Of a DNA stretch of 64,000 nt, positions 20,300-30,400 are shown piece after piece (the stretch's first letter is position 1; each line of letters opens with the position of its first letter). The stretch comes from Chloroflexota bacterium (lineage in GTDB: Bacteria > Chloroflexota > Anaerolineae > J036 > Brachytrichaceae). The notes under the pieces are model-generated. The model had not been told where the DNA came from. It did not search any database and saw only the letters and a program-made list of their open reading frames with translations. The stretch covers positions 38,273 through 102,272 of the forward strand of contig JAJYKL010000004.1 in NCBI GenBank assembly GCA_021788625.1. The letters are read 5' to 3'. Made by a program: the position numbers and the translations under genes.

Positions 20300-20873
20300 A
20301 CTTGCTGATGTACGGCGAATTTCCCATGGGCGCGCCCTGCAATAAAGGCAGCGCAGCAGGCCAGTCCTGCTAAACGACGGTTTGATTCGGCTCAACCTGA
20401 AAACCACTATTCTTGCAAATGGACAGACGCTGTGGCTGAGTCCATCCAAGAGACAGAAGCACACCCTGCCAGTCAGAATCCAATTGCCAGTATGTCTGGA
20501 AAGGCGAGCCTGACTATACCAACCCACATCGTTACCATGCGGACTGGATCTTCATCCGAATATGGGCCGGTGTTCGCGTATAGCTCTACCTACGATGCGT
20601 GATGGCCTAAAGGTGGACGTCAATGATAAGGACTTACTGTGGACCTAACGTACTGAGGTGATGGCAGCGAGGTTACCAATCTGTGGAGACCATCGGAATC
20701 GTATCTGGTGGGGCAGTTAGTACCTGCCACGGACATGACCTTTCAGGGTGAGGTGATTGCAGTTGGTGCACAGCATGCGCTCTACGCAGCGTTCTCCGGC
20801 ACGGTAATCCTGCATCGGCAATGCGTGTCGGAAATGTTAAGTGCAGATGCTTCAACCTTTAAGAACTGGTGAG
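20300..20873 (+). pseudogene. Possible decayed protein-coding gene, family unresolved
   Basis: Protein-like segments in different frames (EPDYTNPHRYHADW; SSEYGPVFAYSS; GLKVDVNDKDLLWT; GDGSEVTNLWRPSESYLVGQLVPATDMTFQGEVIAVGAQHALYAAFSGTVILHRQC...FKNW*) separated by stops/frameshifts. Confidence 0.35.
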
Positions 20874-20881
20874 ATTCATCC

Positions 20882-22231
20882 TTATGCTGGGGCAACGTAA
20901 GGGATTGTCTGCGGTCCCTCGGGCAGGACACATACAGTTGCGCCAGGTCCCATCTGCTCGCGTAGTTTGGAAACGGTAGTAATGATATCGTGACAGGGCT
21001 TGAGCAGGGCGGACGTGATTTGTTCGTCATTAAGGCCATCGCTAAACAGGTGGACATCAGCCTTTAGTTGAATCTGTGCCTGGATCTGAATCTCCCACTG
21101 GTCCTGCTCCAGGAAACCTGGTACGTTGATCCGGTCCAGGAGCTCGCGTGGGTTCGAAGCCTCGCGCAGCATTCTACCGTAAAGGCCATGGTCGGGGATG
21201 CCTTCGCTGCATGCCGAGGCCACCACAATAGCTCCGGCTGGCTTAACCACCTGAGACGCTGCGCACATGCCTTTCACCGTCTGGTACAGATTCAGGTCCA
21301 GGGGGTAACCGGAATTGGTCGTGATGACGACATCATATGCGTGCTGCACAGGTTGCATGGCGGTATCCCTTACGAACGCACAACCACGCGCGTGAGCCTC
21401 ATCCAGGTCGCCAGCGAACACGCCGGTGATCTGTTTGTCTTTGTTGAGTGTGACGTTAAGCAAATAGAGGGAGGTGACTTCTGATGCAACCTTAAAGGTG
21501 CTCGCGAGTTTCGCAGTCTGGTTTACCATCCATGCCGCCTCGCGGGCTTCCTCCCAGATGGGGTTGCCTTGCGTGACGCCCCAGGTGGCGTTGGGGTGGC
21601 CGATCATTTCAGCATTATGGTTGCGGAGCACCGTGCGCAGACCAGCCATGCCGGGCATGACGGCCTTGCCGCCGCCTGAGAAACCAGCAAAAAAGTGCGG
21701 CTCGATAAAGCCTGTCAAGATCTTCAGGTCGCATTGCACCAGTTCACGATTCAACCAGATTTCGTGACCGCGACGGGATGTGCCCACGTACACCTGAGTG
21801 GCAGATTCGAAGGCATCATTCTGTACGATCCGGTAATGATCCACAATGGCATCGCCCAACATCAAGCGCAATTCCGCCTCGGTATTGGGGCGATGCGTAC
21901 CGAGTGCATTGAAAAGTGTTACGGAGTGGCGCGGCACGCCGATTCGAGCCAACTCGTCCAGCACAACAGGCACAATAATGTGGTTGGGGGTGGGGCGGGT
22001 AATGTCGCTGAAAATGACCCCGACCTTAAGCCCCTCATGGTCGGCCGCAACGAGTGCATCTCCCAACTTGTGGACTGTCTCATCAAAATGATGCTGCCGC
22101 AATTCCTGCCTGATTGCTTCGAATGGATCCGGCAGACCTGTAATATAACGCGGCTCTACGACGGTCGCATTCCATTCGTCGGGGAGCCTTAGCGGCAAGC
22201 CCTGCTTGCCATAAGCGAGCTTGACATTCAT
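20882..22231 (-). CDS. LarA-family (nickel-pincer-dependent lactate racemase-like, DUF2088) protein
   Basis: GVIFSDITRPTPNHIIVPVVLDELARIGVP, NALGTHRPNTEAELRLMLG, GFIEPHFFAGFSGGGKAVMPGMAGLRTVLRNHN are LarA signatures. Confidence 0.88.
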   Translation of the reverse strand: MNVKLAYGKQGLPLRLPDEWNATVVEPRYITGLPDPFEAIRQELRQHHFDETVHKLGDALVAADHEGLKVGVIFSDITRPTPNHIIVPVVLDELARIGVPRHSVTLFNALGTHRPNTEAELRLMLGDAIVDHYRIVQNDAFESATQVYVGTSRRGHEIWLNRELVQCDLKILTGFIEPHFFAGFSGGGKAVMPGMAGLRTVLRNHNAEMIGHPNATWGVTQGNPIWEEAREAAWMVNQTAKLASTFKVASEVTSLYLLNVTLNKDKQITGVFAGDLDEAHARGCAFVRDTAMQPVQHAYDVVITTNSGYPLDLNLYQTVKGMCAASQVVKPAGAIVVASACSEGIPDHGLYGRMLREASNPRELLDRINVPGFLEQDQWEIQIQAQIQLKADVHLFSDGLNDEQITSALLKPCHDIITTVSKLREQMGPGATVCVLPEGPQTIPYVAPA

Positions 22232-22284
22232 GATTAAAACAATACCACCGCTCTTTAGCCTGATGCAGTTGAGGAAACGGCTGG

Positions 22285-22968
22285 TCAGGTGCGAGGAGAC
22301 AGGTCAATCTGTTTCACGCGCTGCACGATTTCACGCAACTGCTGCTCGAAGCCCTGTTGGGCTTTAAACTCAGTACCACTAATCACGAGGGGAGCGCCAA
22401 ACACGACGATTTGTGCGCCCATTTGCAGTGTCTGGATGGCCTGGTCAATGCTTAAGCCTCCTACAGCCTGCACGGGTATCGTCACAGCCTGCAACACGGC
22501 TGGAAGGTCGTCAAGGGGACTGAGACCTTTGATCATATTACGCTCGTCGAAGCCAGTGTGCACAATGATGTAATCCACCCCCAGTTCCTGGGCACGGCGC
22601 GCGCGACCAGGCTTGTCGGGACACAGCATCACATCACACATCACTTTGCCACCGTAGCGTTTGGCCATTTTCACCTGCTCTATGATGCTGGCATCATGCG
22701 CCTGGCCCATGACTACGACCATATTCGCTCCGGCCTTGAACATCACCTCGGCCTCCAGGCCGGCACCGTCCATCGTCTTGAGGTCTGCTACGATGGGCAC
22801 ATGGGGGAACTCGCGGCGGAACAGTTGCGCACCGCGCATGCCTTCAGCTAAAATCAAAGGCGTGCCGGCTTCCAGCCAGTCTACGCCAGCCGCTACTGCT
22901 TCGCTTGCCAATCCAATCGCTTCATCGAGTGTAGTTACGTCGATCGAAATCTGGATTATGGGCTTCAT
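22285..22968 (-). CDS. Orotidine-5'-phosphate decarboxylase/3-hexulose-6-phosphate synthase-family protein
   Basis: IQISIDVTTLDEAIGLASEAVAAGVDWLEAGTPLILAEGM, VADLKTMDGAGLEAEVMFKAGANMVVVMG, AVGGLSIDQAIQTLQMGAQIVVFGAPL. Confidence 0.85.
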   Translation of the reverse strand: MKPIIQISIDVTTLDEAIGLASEAVAAGVDWLEAGTPLILAEGMRGAQLFRREFPHVPIVADLKTMDGAGLEAEVMFKAGANMVVVMGQAHDASIIEQVKMAKRYGGKVMCDVMLCPDKPGRARRAQELGVDYIIVHTGFDERNMIKGLSPLDDLPAVLQAVTIPVQAVGGLSIDQAIQTLQMGAQIVVFGAPLVISGTEFKAQQGFEQQLREIVQRVKQIDLSPRT

Positions 22969-23022
22969 CTTGTTCCTCTACTGGGAATGAAGTGGCTGAG
23001 TCACGACAGCGATTTGCATTCG

Positions 23023-24069
23023 TTAATTGAGCATCGTCAGAACGGATTTGACATTTGCCCCGTCTGCCATGCGTGTGAAGGCCTCGTGCCAGTCATCCAG
23101 CGGGTAGATCCCGCCGATCACAGGTGCCAGGTTGATTTGCCCGGTGGAGAGCAGCCCCAGGGCACGCTCCCAGGTGGGATAGGTGTGACTGAAGGAGCCC
23201 TGCAGCGTCACGGCCTTGGCCACCAGCGGATCCAGGCTGATGCCAAGCGGCTGGGGACCCCAGCCGATCTTGGTGATGCGCCCATTGGGACGAACCAGCT
23301 CCAGCGATTGTTGCAGCGCGCCACTCACGCCAGTGCAGTCCACCACCAGGTCTGCGCCATAGCCGTCACTCAAAGAGCGAATCAGCTTGACCGGGTCATC
23401 GTGCTGAATATTCACTATATACTGCGCGCCGAGCTCCTCAGCCACCTCCAGGCGGTGTTTATCTACATCTGTGCCCAGGACGATTGATGTTCCGGCACCA
23501 CGCAGTTTAGCCATCTGTAATGCCATGATGCCGATGGGTCCAGGTCCCTGAATGACCACGACGTCGCCGGGTTTGATGGCCGTCTTTTCCACCAGTGCGT
23601 TATAAGCCACGCAAATGGGTTCAGTGAGCGCAGCGTGCTCGAATGGCACATTGGCGGGGATGCGATGCAATATCTGTGGACGTGCCACGACATAGCGCGT
23701 GAAGGAGCCGTCAGCCAGCGCCCCGTAACCCAGACGGTGTGGACATAGATTGTAATTGCCGCTCAAGCAGTAAACACACTGGCCGCACACCTGGTACGCC
23801 GTTTCGCAGGCAACACGCTCGCCGACCTGGAAACCACTTACCCGCTCACCCACCTGAGCCACCACACCGCTAAACTCATGACCTAGAATGAGTGGCAGCT
23901 TGATCGCCCAGCTTTGGTGTTCGCGCCACATATGAATGTCACTGCCACACACACTGGTCGCTTTGACGTCCAGCAGCACTTGGTCAGGGTTAATGGCTGG
24001 TTCGGGCACGTCACGTATCGCCACGGCGCCATCTTCATGAGCGAACTTTACTACCGCCTTCATGGTCAC
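23023..24069 (-). CDS. Zinc-dependent medium-chain alcohol/sugar dehydrogenase
   Basis: SVCGSDIHMWREHQSWAIKLPLILGHEFSGVVAQVGERV, CGQCVYCLSGNYNLCPH, VIQGPGPIGIMALQMAKLRGA. Confidence 0.9.
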   Translation of the reverse strand: MTMKAVVKFAHEDGAVAIRDVPEPAINPDQVLLDVKATSVCGSDIHMWREHQSWAIKLPLILGHEFSGVVAQVGERVSGFQVGERVACETAYQVCGQCVYCLSGNYNLCPHRLGYGALADGSFTRYVVARPQILHRIPANVPFEHAALTEPICVAYNALVEKTAIKPGDVVVIQGPGPIGIMALQMAKLRGAGTSIVLGTDVDKHRLEVAEELGAQYIVNIQHDDPVKLIRSLSDGYGADLVVDCTGVSGALQQSLELVRPNGRITKIGWGPQPLGISLDPLVAKAVTLQGSFSHTYPTWERALGLLSTGQINLAPVIGGIYPLDDWHEAFTRMADGANVKSVLTMLN

Positions 24070-24698
24070 CTCCTACTGTCGTATCTTACCCGCTGTGGCG
24101 GATATTGGCGCCGATAAATGGTCGGCACCGGTTCCAGCTTTTGTAGTGTGATGATGGTGCAGGCATAGTAGCGTCAAAATCGTAAAGCGTAAGGCCTTTG
24201 CCACGGTAGCCTCGTAGCGCATCGATTATCTATTAACACCTCGTCGGACGTAATACTACGAGTTCCCAGCACTTATAAATGGGCGTCGACATCGACTGGT
24301 AATCGAGAAGGGGGTAAGAGCAGACCAGCGGCAAGTTGATGGACACGTAATGCAGGAAGGTGCAGTTCCACATCTCGCTTGTGCTCTCCATGCGCGGCAA
24401 GATGTGCGATATGGCATGGGGCGTCTTCAGCCTAATGTGGTGTACGAGCCTAATGTAGCCGGAGTACTGGGCCGTGGTGGGGGCCGTCTGACCGTGATAT
24501 CGATTGGAGAGAAGTTTTACATTTCGGTGCCCACTAGATCGCCGATGGAATGGCGTAACGGCCGGTGTCTCGCTTCATGACCATGTGTACGATATCGTCA
24601 ATGACTGCTAACAGAGCAGTCGTGGCTATGGCCGCTGTGTTACCACTCCTTGATGAGCCGTCTGGGTTCATCGATATTTGCCCGCGGTTCATGGACAC

Positions 24699-27365
24699 TT
24701 ATGCCGGGGCGAGACGGAACTTGATTGTCTGGATCTCATACGGGTGCAGACTCAACTCCACGCCGTTGTCACGAACGAGGAGCGGGGTTCCCGGATCCTC
24801 CATAAGGTTGACCTCCTCGGCAGATACAACGCGCGCGTCCAGCCTGATGCGCACGCCCTCAGTCTGTTGTCCCGCAGCCTCATACAGGCGTAGCACCGCG
24901 CTGCCGTCACTGCCGGGTTTCATAGCGGAGACGATGACGTTAGGGTGGGAAATCTCCAACAGGCCCCAGCGCTGCAGACCCCCACCTGCGTGCGGGGATG
25001 CTGTGCGTACGATGAGCGGGTGGTTGAACTCCCAGCCTGTGCGGTAGACAGCAGCCTGGCGCCAGTCGCCAGCGTGGGGGAGCAGCGCGTAGTCGAAGAC
25101 AAGCTGCTTACCCAGCTCCAGGCCACTGTCAGAACCCATGCCCGGTTCGTACCCTCCACCGTAACCGTAAGACACGATACGCGTGCTGCGCAGCAGCGAG
25201 AGCATTAGCGTCCCGCCAGAGACGTTGTTGCCGGGCAGCCCGCGGTTGAACAGCGTGACGCCCTTTACGCCGTCGCCCACTCCTTCGGAGTAGTCGATCC
25301 AGTTCTGGGCGGGGAACTCGATCTCCTCTGGCCGCTCGATGGCGCCAAACGGAATTTCGTCGGTGCGCTTACCCGAACGGATGGACGTAGGGAAGAGAGC
25401 ACGGTAGCGTACAAATTCGTCGTTATTAAGGATGCGTGTGCGAATGTCGACGCGGGGCAGGCCCGCGTAGATGCGCACAGTGGTGGCGAAATGGCTCCGC
25501 TCGCCGAACGAGTGCTCCACCTTGAACTCCGAGACGACCGGCCCGCATATCACCTTCGCTGGAACGCCCTGTTGCTGGGTGCTGAAGGTGGCCTGTCTGG
25601 GCTGCGGGGGCGGATGGGGCGTGTCCATGGCGATGGCCTGCGCACCGTTGAGCGGGTGGTATGGTTCCCACAGGTCGCCGTGGTCCTGTTGCTGTGCCAC
25701 GACGTTCGCCGGGGCGCTGAGAACTTCCCAGCCAGTAGGTTTGTATACCAGACTGGTGAGAGCGCCGGTGGAGGGATCGAACGTGACGCGGATGGAATCG
25801 TTCTCGAGGGTATTGGTTAGGACTGTCAACGTTTCTGCTGTGGTGCCGACCTCTGCCAGCGGCGAGACATGGTAGACGGCGTGCCCCAAGGCGGGTACGT
25901 CTCGTGCAAGGAAAGCGATTTCGGCCTCCAACAGCGCGCCGTTCTCGTGGCGGCGAGCGCTCATGATCTGTACCGGCACGTTCTGCCCGTCGGCGTCCAC
26001 CAGGCGCAGGTTCATCACGCTTTCATCGCTGAAGCCAACTTTCGCGAAGGCGATGTCGGTGCGTGGCCACCCAAGGGTGTTGTAAACAACCAGTGGCGTG
26101 CCCTCGCCACGCGTGTCGATGTGCGGGGCGATCTGCCGCAAGCGCTCATCTACCAGCGCCTGGCCAAGGCGCCTTGAAAATTCGTAACTGTGCACGACGT
26201 CCTCATACACGTAGTCGGTCATCACACCCGACATGAGGTCGTGCGTCTGGTTGAACAGGGCCGGCTCCCAGGCGCGCCAGACGACCTCGTCATCGACAGG
26301 TTCCCCCAGCCAGCGCAGCAAGACTCCGAGCTTCTCGGCGGTGGTCAATAGTCGCTCGATTTCGCGCGTGTGCTGCTTCAGCTCGATGCGGCTGGAGTAG
26401 GTGCCCTGAAAGATTGGATTGAGCTCCCCACTGACGACTGGCCACTCGGCGTGCGGCAATAGCGCGCTCTCGTACTCGGCGGGGGTGGATAGGCGCATGG
26501 TGAAGGACATACCAGGCTGCTGGTTGAAGTGTTGCTCCAGCACCGGCACGTGGTCTTCTGGAGGGGTCACGTCCGCTCCTGAAAGTCCTAGTCGCACAGG
26601 GCCGGACGCGGTGGGCGACATATCATCCCACGCACGACGCAGGAAGGAGGTGAATTCAGGAAGCGTCCTGGGCGTGTTGTAAAGGGCGCCGTAGCCATAG
26701 AGCCAGAAGGCGATGATCTGGGAACCGTCTATGCCTTGCCATATGAATTCGTGCGGATTGGTGGGGCTATGGACACCTCGACTGAAATAAAACGTCTTGT
26801 AGCCAGCCAACTTGAGTAACTGGGGTGTTTGAGCATTGTGGCCAAAAGTATCCAGTTGCCAGGCAACAGAAACATCCACCCCCAATGTTTTGCGGAAGTA
26901 ACCCTTGCCATAAAGAATCTGGCGTACGAACGACTCACCGCCGGGCATGTTGTTATCAGGCATCACGTCCATGCCACCGACAATGCCCAGACGACCTTCG
27001 TCTACGAAACGCTGGAAGGTATCGACCTCCTGTGGGTAGCGCTCCAGGAACGGTTTCACATAAGCAGCCTGATCAAGAACGAACCGGTAATTGGGGTAGC
27101 GCTTGAGTAACTTCAGTGCCCATAGAATGTGGGGCAGACCCATGTCGAGATAGTCTTCGCGCGTCTTGAAGACAGCTCCCTCCCAATGCGTATGAGGGAC
27201 GAAAAAGAGCATACCCTTTGTCTGGGACACATCACCTGTCATGTACCGTGTACTCCTTGACAAACTTCGTGTGATTTGCATCATGCGTAGAACGCTAACG
27301 ATCTGACGAATGATGCTCTGGTTTAGGGTCGATTGTAATCTCCAGTTATCCTGGATAAGGGACAC
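24699..27365 (-). CDS. Glycoside hydrolase family 38 (alpha-mannosidase-like)
   Basis: FFVPHTHWEGAVF, RQILYGKGYFRKTLGVDVSVAWQLDTFGHNAQTPQLLKLAGYKTFYFSRG, NQTHDLMSGV. More likely start is ATG at 27242 (MTGDVSQTKGMLFFVPHTHW). Confidence 0.88.
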   Translation of the reverse strand: MSLIQDNWRLQSTLNQSIIRQIVSVLRMMQITRSLSRSTRYMTGDVSQTKGMLFFVPHTHWEGAVFKTREDYLDMGLPHILWALKLLKRYPNYRFVLDQAAYVKPFLERYPQEVDTFQRFVDEGRLGIVGGMDVMPDNNMPGGESFVRQILYGKGYFRKTLGVDVSVAWQLDTFGHNAQTPQLLKLAGYKTFYFSRGVHSPTNPHEFIWQGIDGSQIIAFWLYGYGALYNTPRTLPEFTSFLRRAWDDMSPTASGPVRLGLSGADVTPPEDHVPVLEQHFNQQPGMSFTMRLSTPAEYESALLPHAEWPVVSGELNPIFQGTYSSRIELKQHTREIERLLTTAEKLGVLLRWLGEPVDDEVVWRAWEPALFNQTHDLMSGVMTDYVYEDVVHSYEFSRRLGQALVDERLRQIAPHIDTRGEGTPLVVYNTLGWPRTDIAFAKVGFSDESVMNLRLVDADGQNVPVQIMSARRHENGALLEAEIAFLARDVPALGHAVYHVSPLAEVGTTAETLTVLTNTLENDSIRVTFDPSTGALTSLVYKPTGWEVLSAPANVVAQQQDHGDLWEPYHPLNGAQAIAMDTPHPPPQPRQATFSTQQQGVPAKVICGPVVSEFKVEHSFGERSHFATTVRIYAGLPRVDIRTRILNNDEFVRYRALFPTSIRSGKRTDEIPFGAIERPEEIEFPAQNWIDYSEGVGDGVKGVTLFNRGLPGNNVSGGTLMLSLLRSTRIVSYGYGGGYEPGMGSDSGLELGKQLVFDYALLPHAGDWRQAAVYRTGWEFNHPLIVRTASPHAGGGLQRWGLLEISHPNVIVSAMKPGSDGSAVLRLYEAAGQQTEGVRIRLDARVVSAEEVNLMEDPGTPLLVRDNGVELSLHPYEIQTIKFRLAPA

Positions 27366-27496
27366 TTGAGCCGTCTCATCACAGTTTGACCTGTATCAAT
27401 CTATGGCGACACCATCGCGTTTTCTGTATTAAGGACGTAATATAATCAGTAACGCGTAATAACTTTTCGCCTCGCGCGGAGGAGCATTCTGGACCT

Positions 27497-30400
27497 ATGA
27501 TTACAGCCGGTCAAGTCCTCCAAAATCGTTATCGTATCGATGCCCTGCTCGGAAAGGGCGGTATGGGTGCTGTTTTTAAGGCGTTTGATCTTTCCCTGCA
27601 TCGCACAGTCGCCATCAAACTGCTCGCTCCGCACCTGGTGTGGGAGACGGATTTTGTAGAGCGTTTCATGCGTGAAGCGCGTGCGGCTGCTAACCTGCGC
27701 CACCCAGCCATCATCGATATTCATGATGTGGGGCAAGATGGCGATGACCATTTTTTTATCATGGCGTACCTATCGGGTGGCACGCTCAAAGCCAGGATTC
27801 AGGCGAGTGGACACCTGCCACTGGATGAGGTACTACGCATCCTGCATCCCATTTCTGATGCACTGGATTATGCGCATGCCGAAGGACTAATACACCGTGA
27901 TGTAAAACCCGCTAACGTGATGTTCGATCAACGGGGTCAGCCGGTATTGACCGACTTCGGGATCGTTAAGGCAGCGCAAGAGACCAAGCTCACAGCGACG
28001 GGCACCTCTTTGGGCACGCCACAGTACATGGCGCCTGAGCAGGTACTGGGTAAAGGGGTCGATGGGCGGAGCGATCAATATGCCCTGGGCATCATCGCAT
28101 ATGAATTATTGACCGGGAAGGTTCCATTCGATGGTGAATCTACAACTGTCATCCTGCATAAACAAGTGTACGAGCCTCCCCCGTTGATATGCTCCCTTGC
28201 ACCCGGGCTACCTCCCGCTGTGGACGATGTGATAAGACGTGTGCTGGCCAAGACACCCGCAGATCGCTATAACTCGTGCAGTGAATTTGTAACCAGCCTC
28301 GAGCATGCACTCAAGCCGACTACGCTAAAGATTGCACCCACACCGCCACCCGACATTGAATCAATGCTCTTAGCGAACACAGCGCCTGAAACGCCTGCAC
28401 CAATTGCTACGTTCGTGCCAGAGAGCATTGATCATCCTGACATTAAGAAGCAGTTCGAGCCGGACAAGAGCCATGATGACCTGGCAGGGGCGACCATCCC
28501 TTTGGATGCTAACAGGCAACCTGTTGTGGAACACGAGCATCAGGGGGCCAAGCAACACGAGCGCGACGTGGTTGAGCCACCAGCGCAGGATGGAAGCACG
28601 AAATCATTGGCCGAAACGCCGGGTCCTTCTGCGGTCGAGCCGCCGCGTCAAGAGGCCACGAGTGAGTCACATCCCGCGCTTCGGAAAACCTCGCTCAGCA
28701 GACGTGCAGTCCTCATTGGCATAACCGGTCTCGCAGCGGGTGGAACGCTTTACTGGCTGCTGGCGAACCGGGTGCCGTCAACTCAACCACCATCCACCGA
28801 AACGGAGGTACCGAGCGAGCCGACTCCTGAACCGACCTCGACGAAAGAGACTGAAGCTCCCACCGCCACGGGTTCCACGAGTGGAGATGTTGCTGAAGGC
28901 GAGATCAAGGTGGCGATCATTGCTCCTCTCTCGGGTTCGGAAACTCCGCTGGGCGAGTCGACACGTAATGGAGCGTTACTAGCGATTGATCAGTGGAACT
29001 CCCGTGGTGGTGTATTGGGACGGCGCATTCAGCCTATCGTAGCGGATGGGCAGTGCGCCGCTGACGCTGCCTTAAATGCTGCACGCAAGGTGGTCGAGCA
29101 GGATGGCGTGAAGTTCATAATAGGAGAAGTATGCTCCAATGCGTCCATATCAATATCGGACTATGCCACCTCCATGAAGGTCATACAGATCAGCCCTGCC
29201 TCCACGAATCCTGCAGTCACGGTTGATCCCAGTGGTACGGTGAAGAATTATGTGTTCCGCACCTGTTATACAAATGCCTTGGAAGGCACTGCCGCTGCCT
29301 GGTTTGCTCTGGACAACCTGAAAGCCAGAACAGCTTTCATTTTCGATGAGCGCGATAACACGTACATGATCGGTCTGGCCGACTATTTTGAGAAGGCTTT
29401 CAGTAATGGAGGTGGTCGGGTAGTTGGCAGGACGAGTTATGCGGGCGGCGATACTGACTTCACGGCTAATCTGGACGAGATTGACCATGTGAAACCTGAT
29501 GTAATCTATCTGCCTGCTGACGCAAGCGTCGCGAACCTGATGACCAGGCAGGCTAAGGGACGCAGCATGACGATACCTTTCGTGGGCAGCGAAGGCTGGT
29601 ACACACCAGACCTGGACCTTGGGGCGGCTGAAAACAATTTCTTCACTGCCCATTACGCAAACGATGATCCCCGGTCCGAGGTACAGGATTTCGTTCACGC
29701 GTTCACCCAGAAATACCGCGATGATAAGCAGCAACCACTGATGCCGAATGAGTGGGCTGCTTTGGGTTATGATGCGGCTAGCATGCTATTCCAGGCGATC
29801 GGTGAAGCGGGCAACGACGATCCAGAGGTGGTGAAAGAAAACTTCGTTAAGATTGAATATACGGGAGTTACCGGCGTCATGCAGTTTGATGATGCACATA
29901 ATCCGGTAAAGAGCATCGTGATTATGCATGTGCGGAATGGGATGATCTCGTATGATACTTCCATAGGCCCACACCCTGTCGCGTCACCTGGTGGCAACGG
30001 AGAGCAGGCTCTCACATCACTCAAGGTAGGCCTGTTGGCTGATGCGGGTGATATGACCCAGCAGTCCTACAACCGGGTTGCCTGGAGTGCAATCCAGAGG
30101 GCAGCGCAAGAGTTCAGTTTTATAGTCAGCAATATGGAGGCAAAGCAACCTGCCGACTATGAGATCATCATCGACCAGTTCGCAGCCGATCATTGCGGCG
30201 TAGTCATTGCTGCTGGCTTCAGGATGAGCGATGCCGTTGCCGTGAAAGCGATCCAATATCCAGATATCCAGTTCGCGATTGTTGACCATGCCTATTACCC
30301 GACTAGAGGCGCCTCCGTCTGCGACGAGACCAAGAAAGACTGTTACGCCGATGGAGGACTGAATAACGTGACCAGCTTGATGTTCAGGGAGGACCAGGCA

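Noticed and set aside
24070-24698. Small ORFs (76 aa, 160 aa) between Zn-ADH and GH38
   Set aside because: No conserved-looking sequence; the 160-aa ORF mostly overlaps the GH38 C-terminus antisense.
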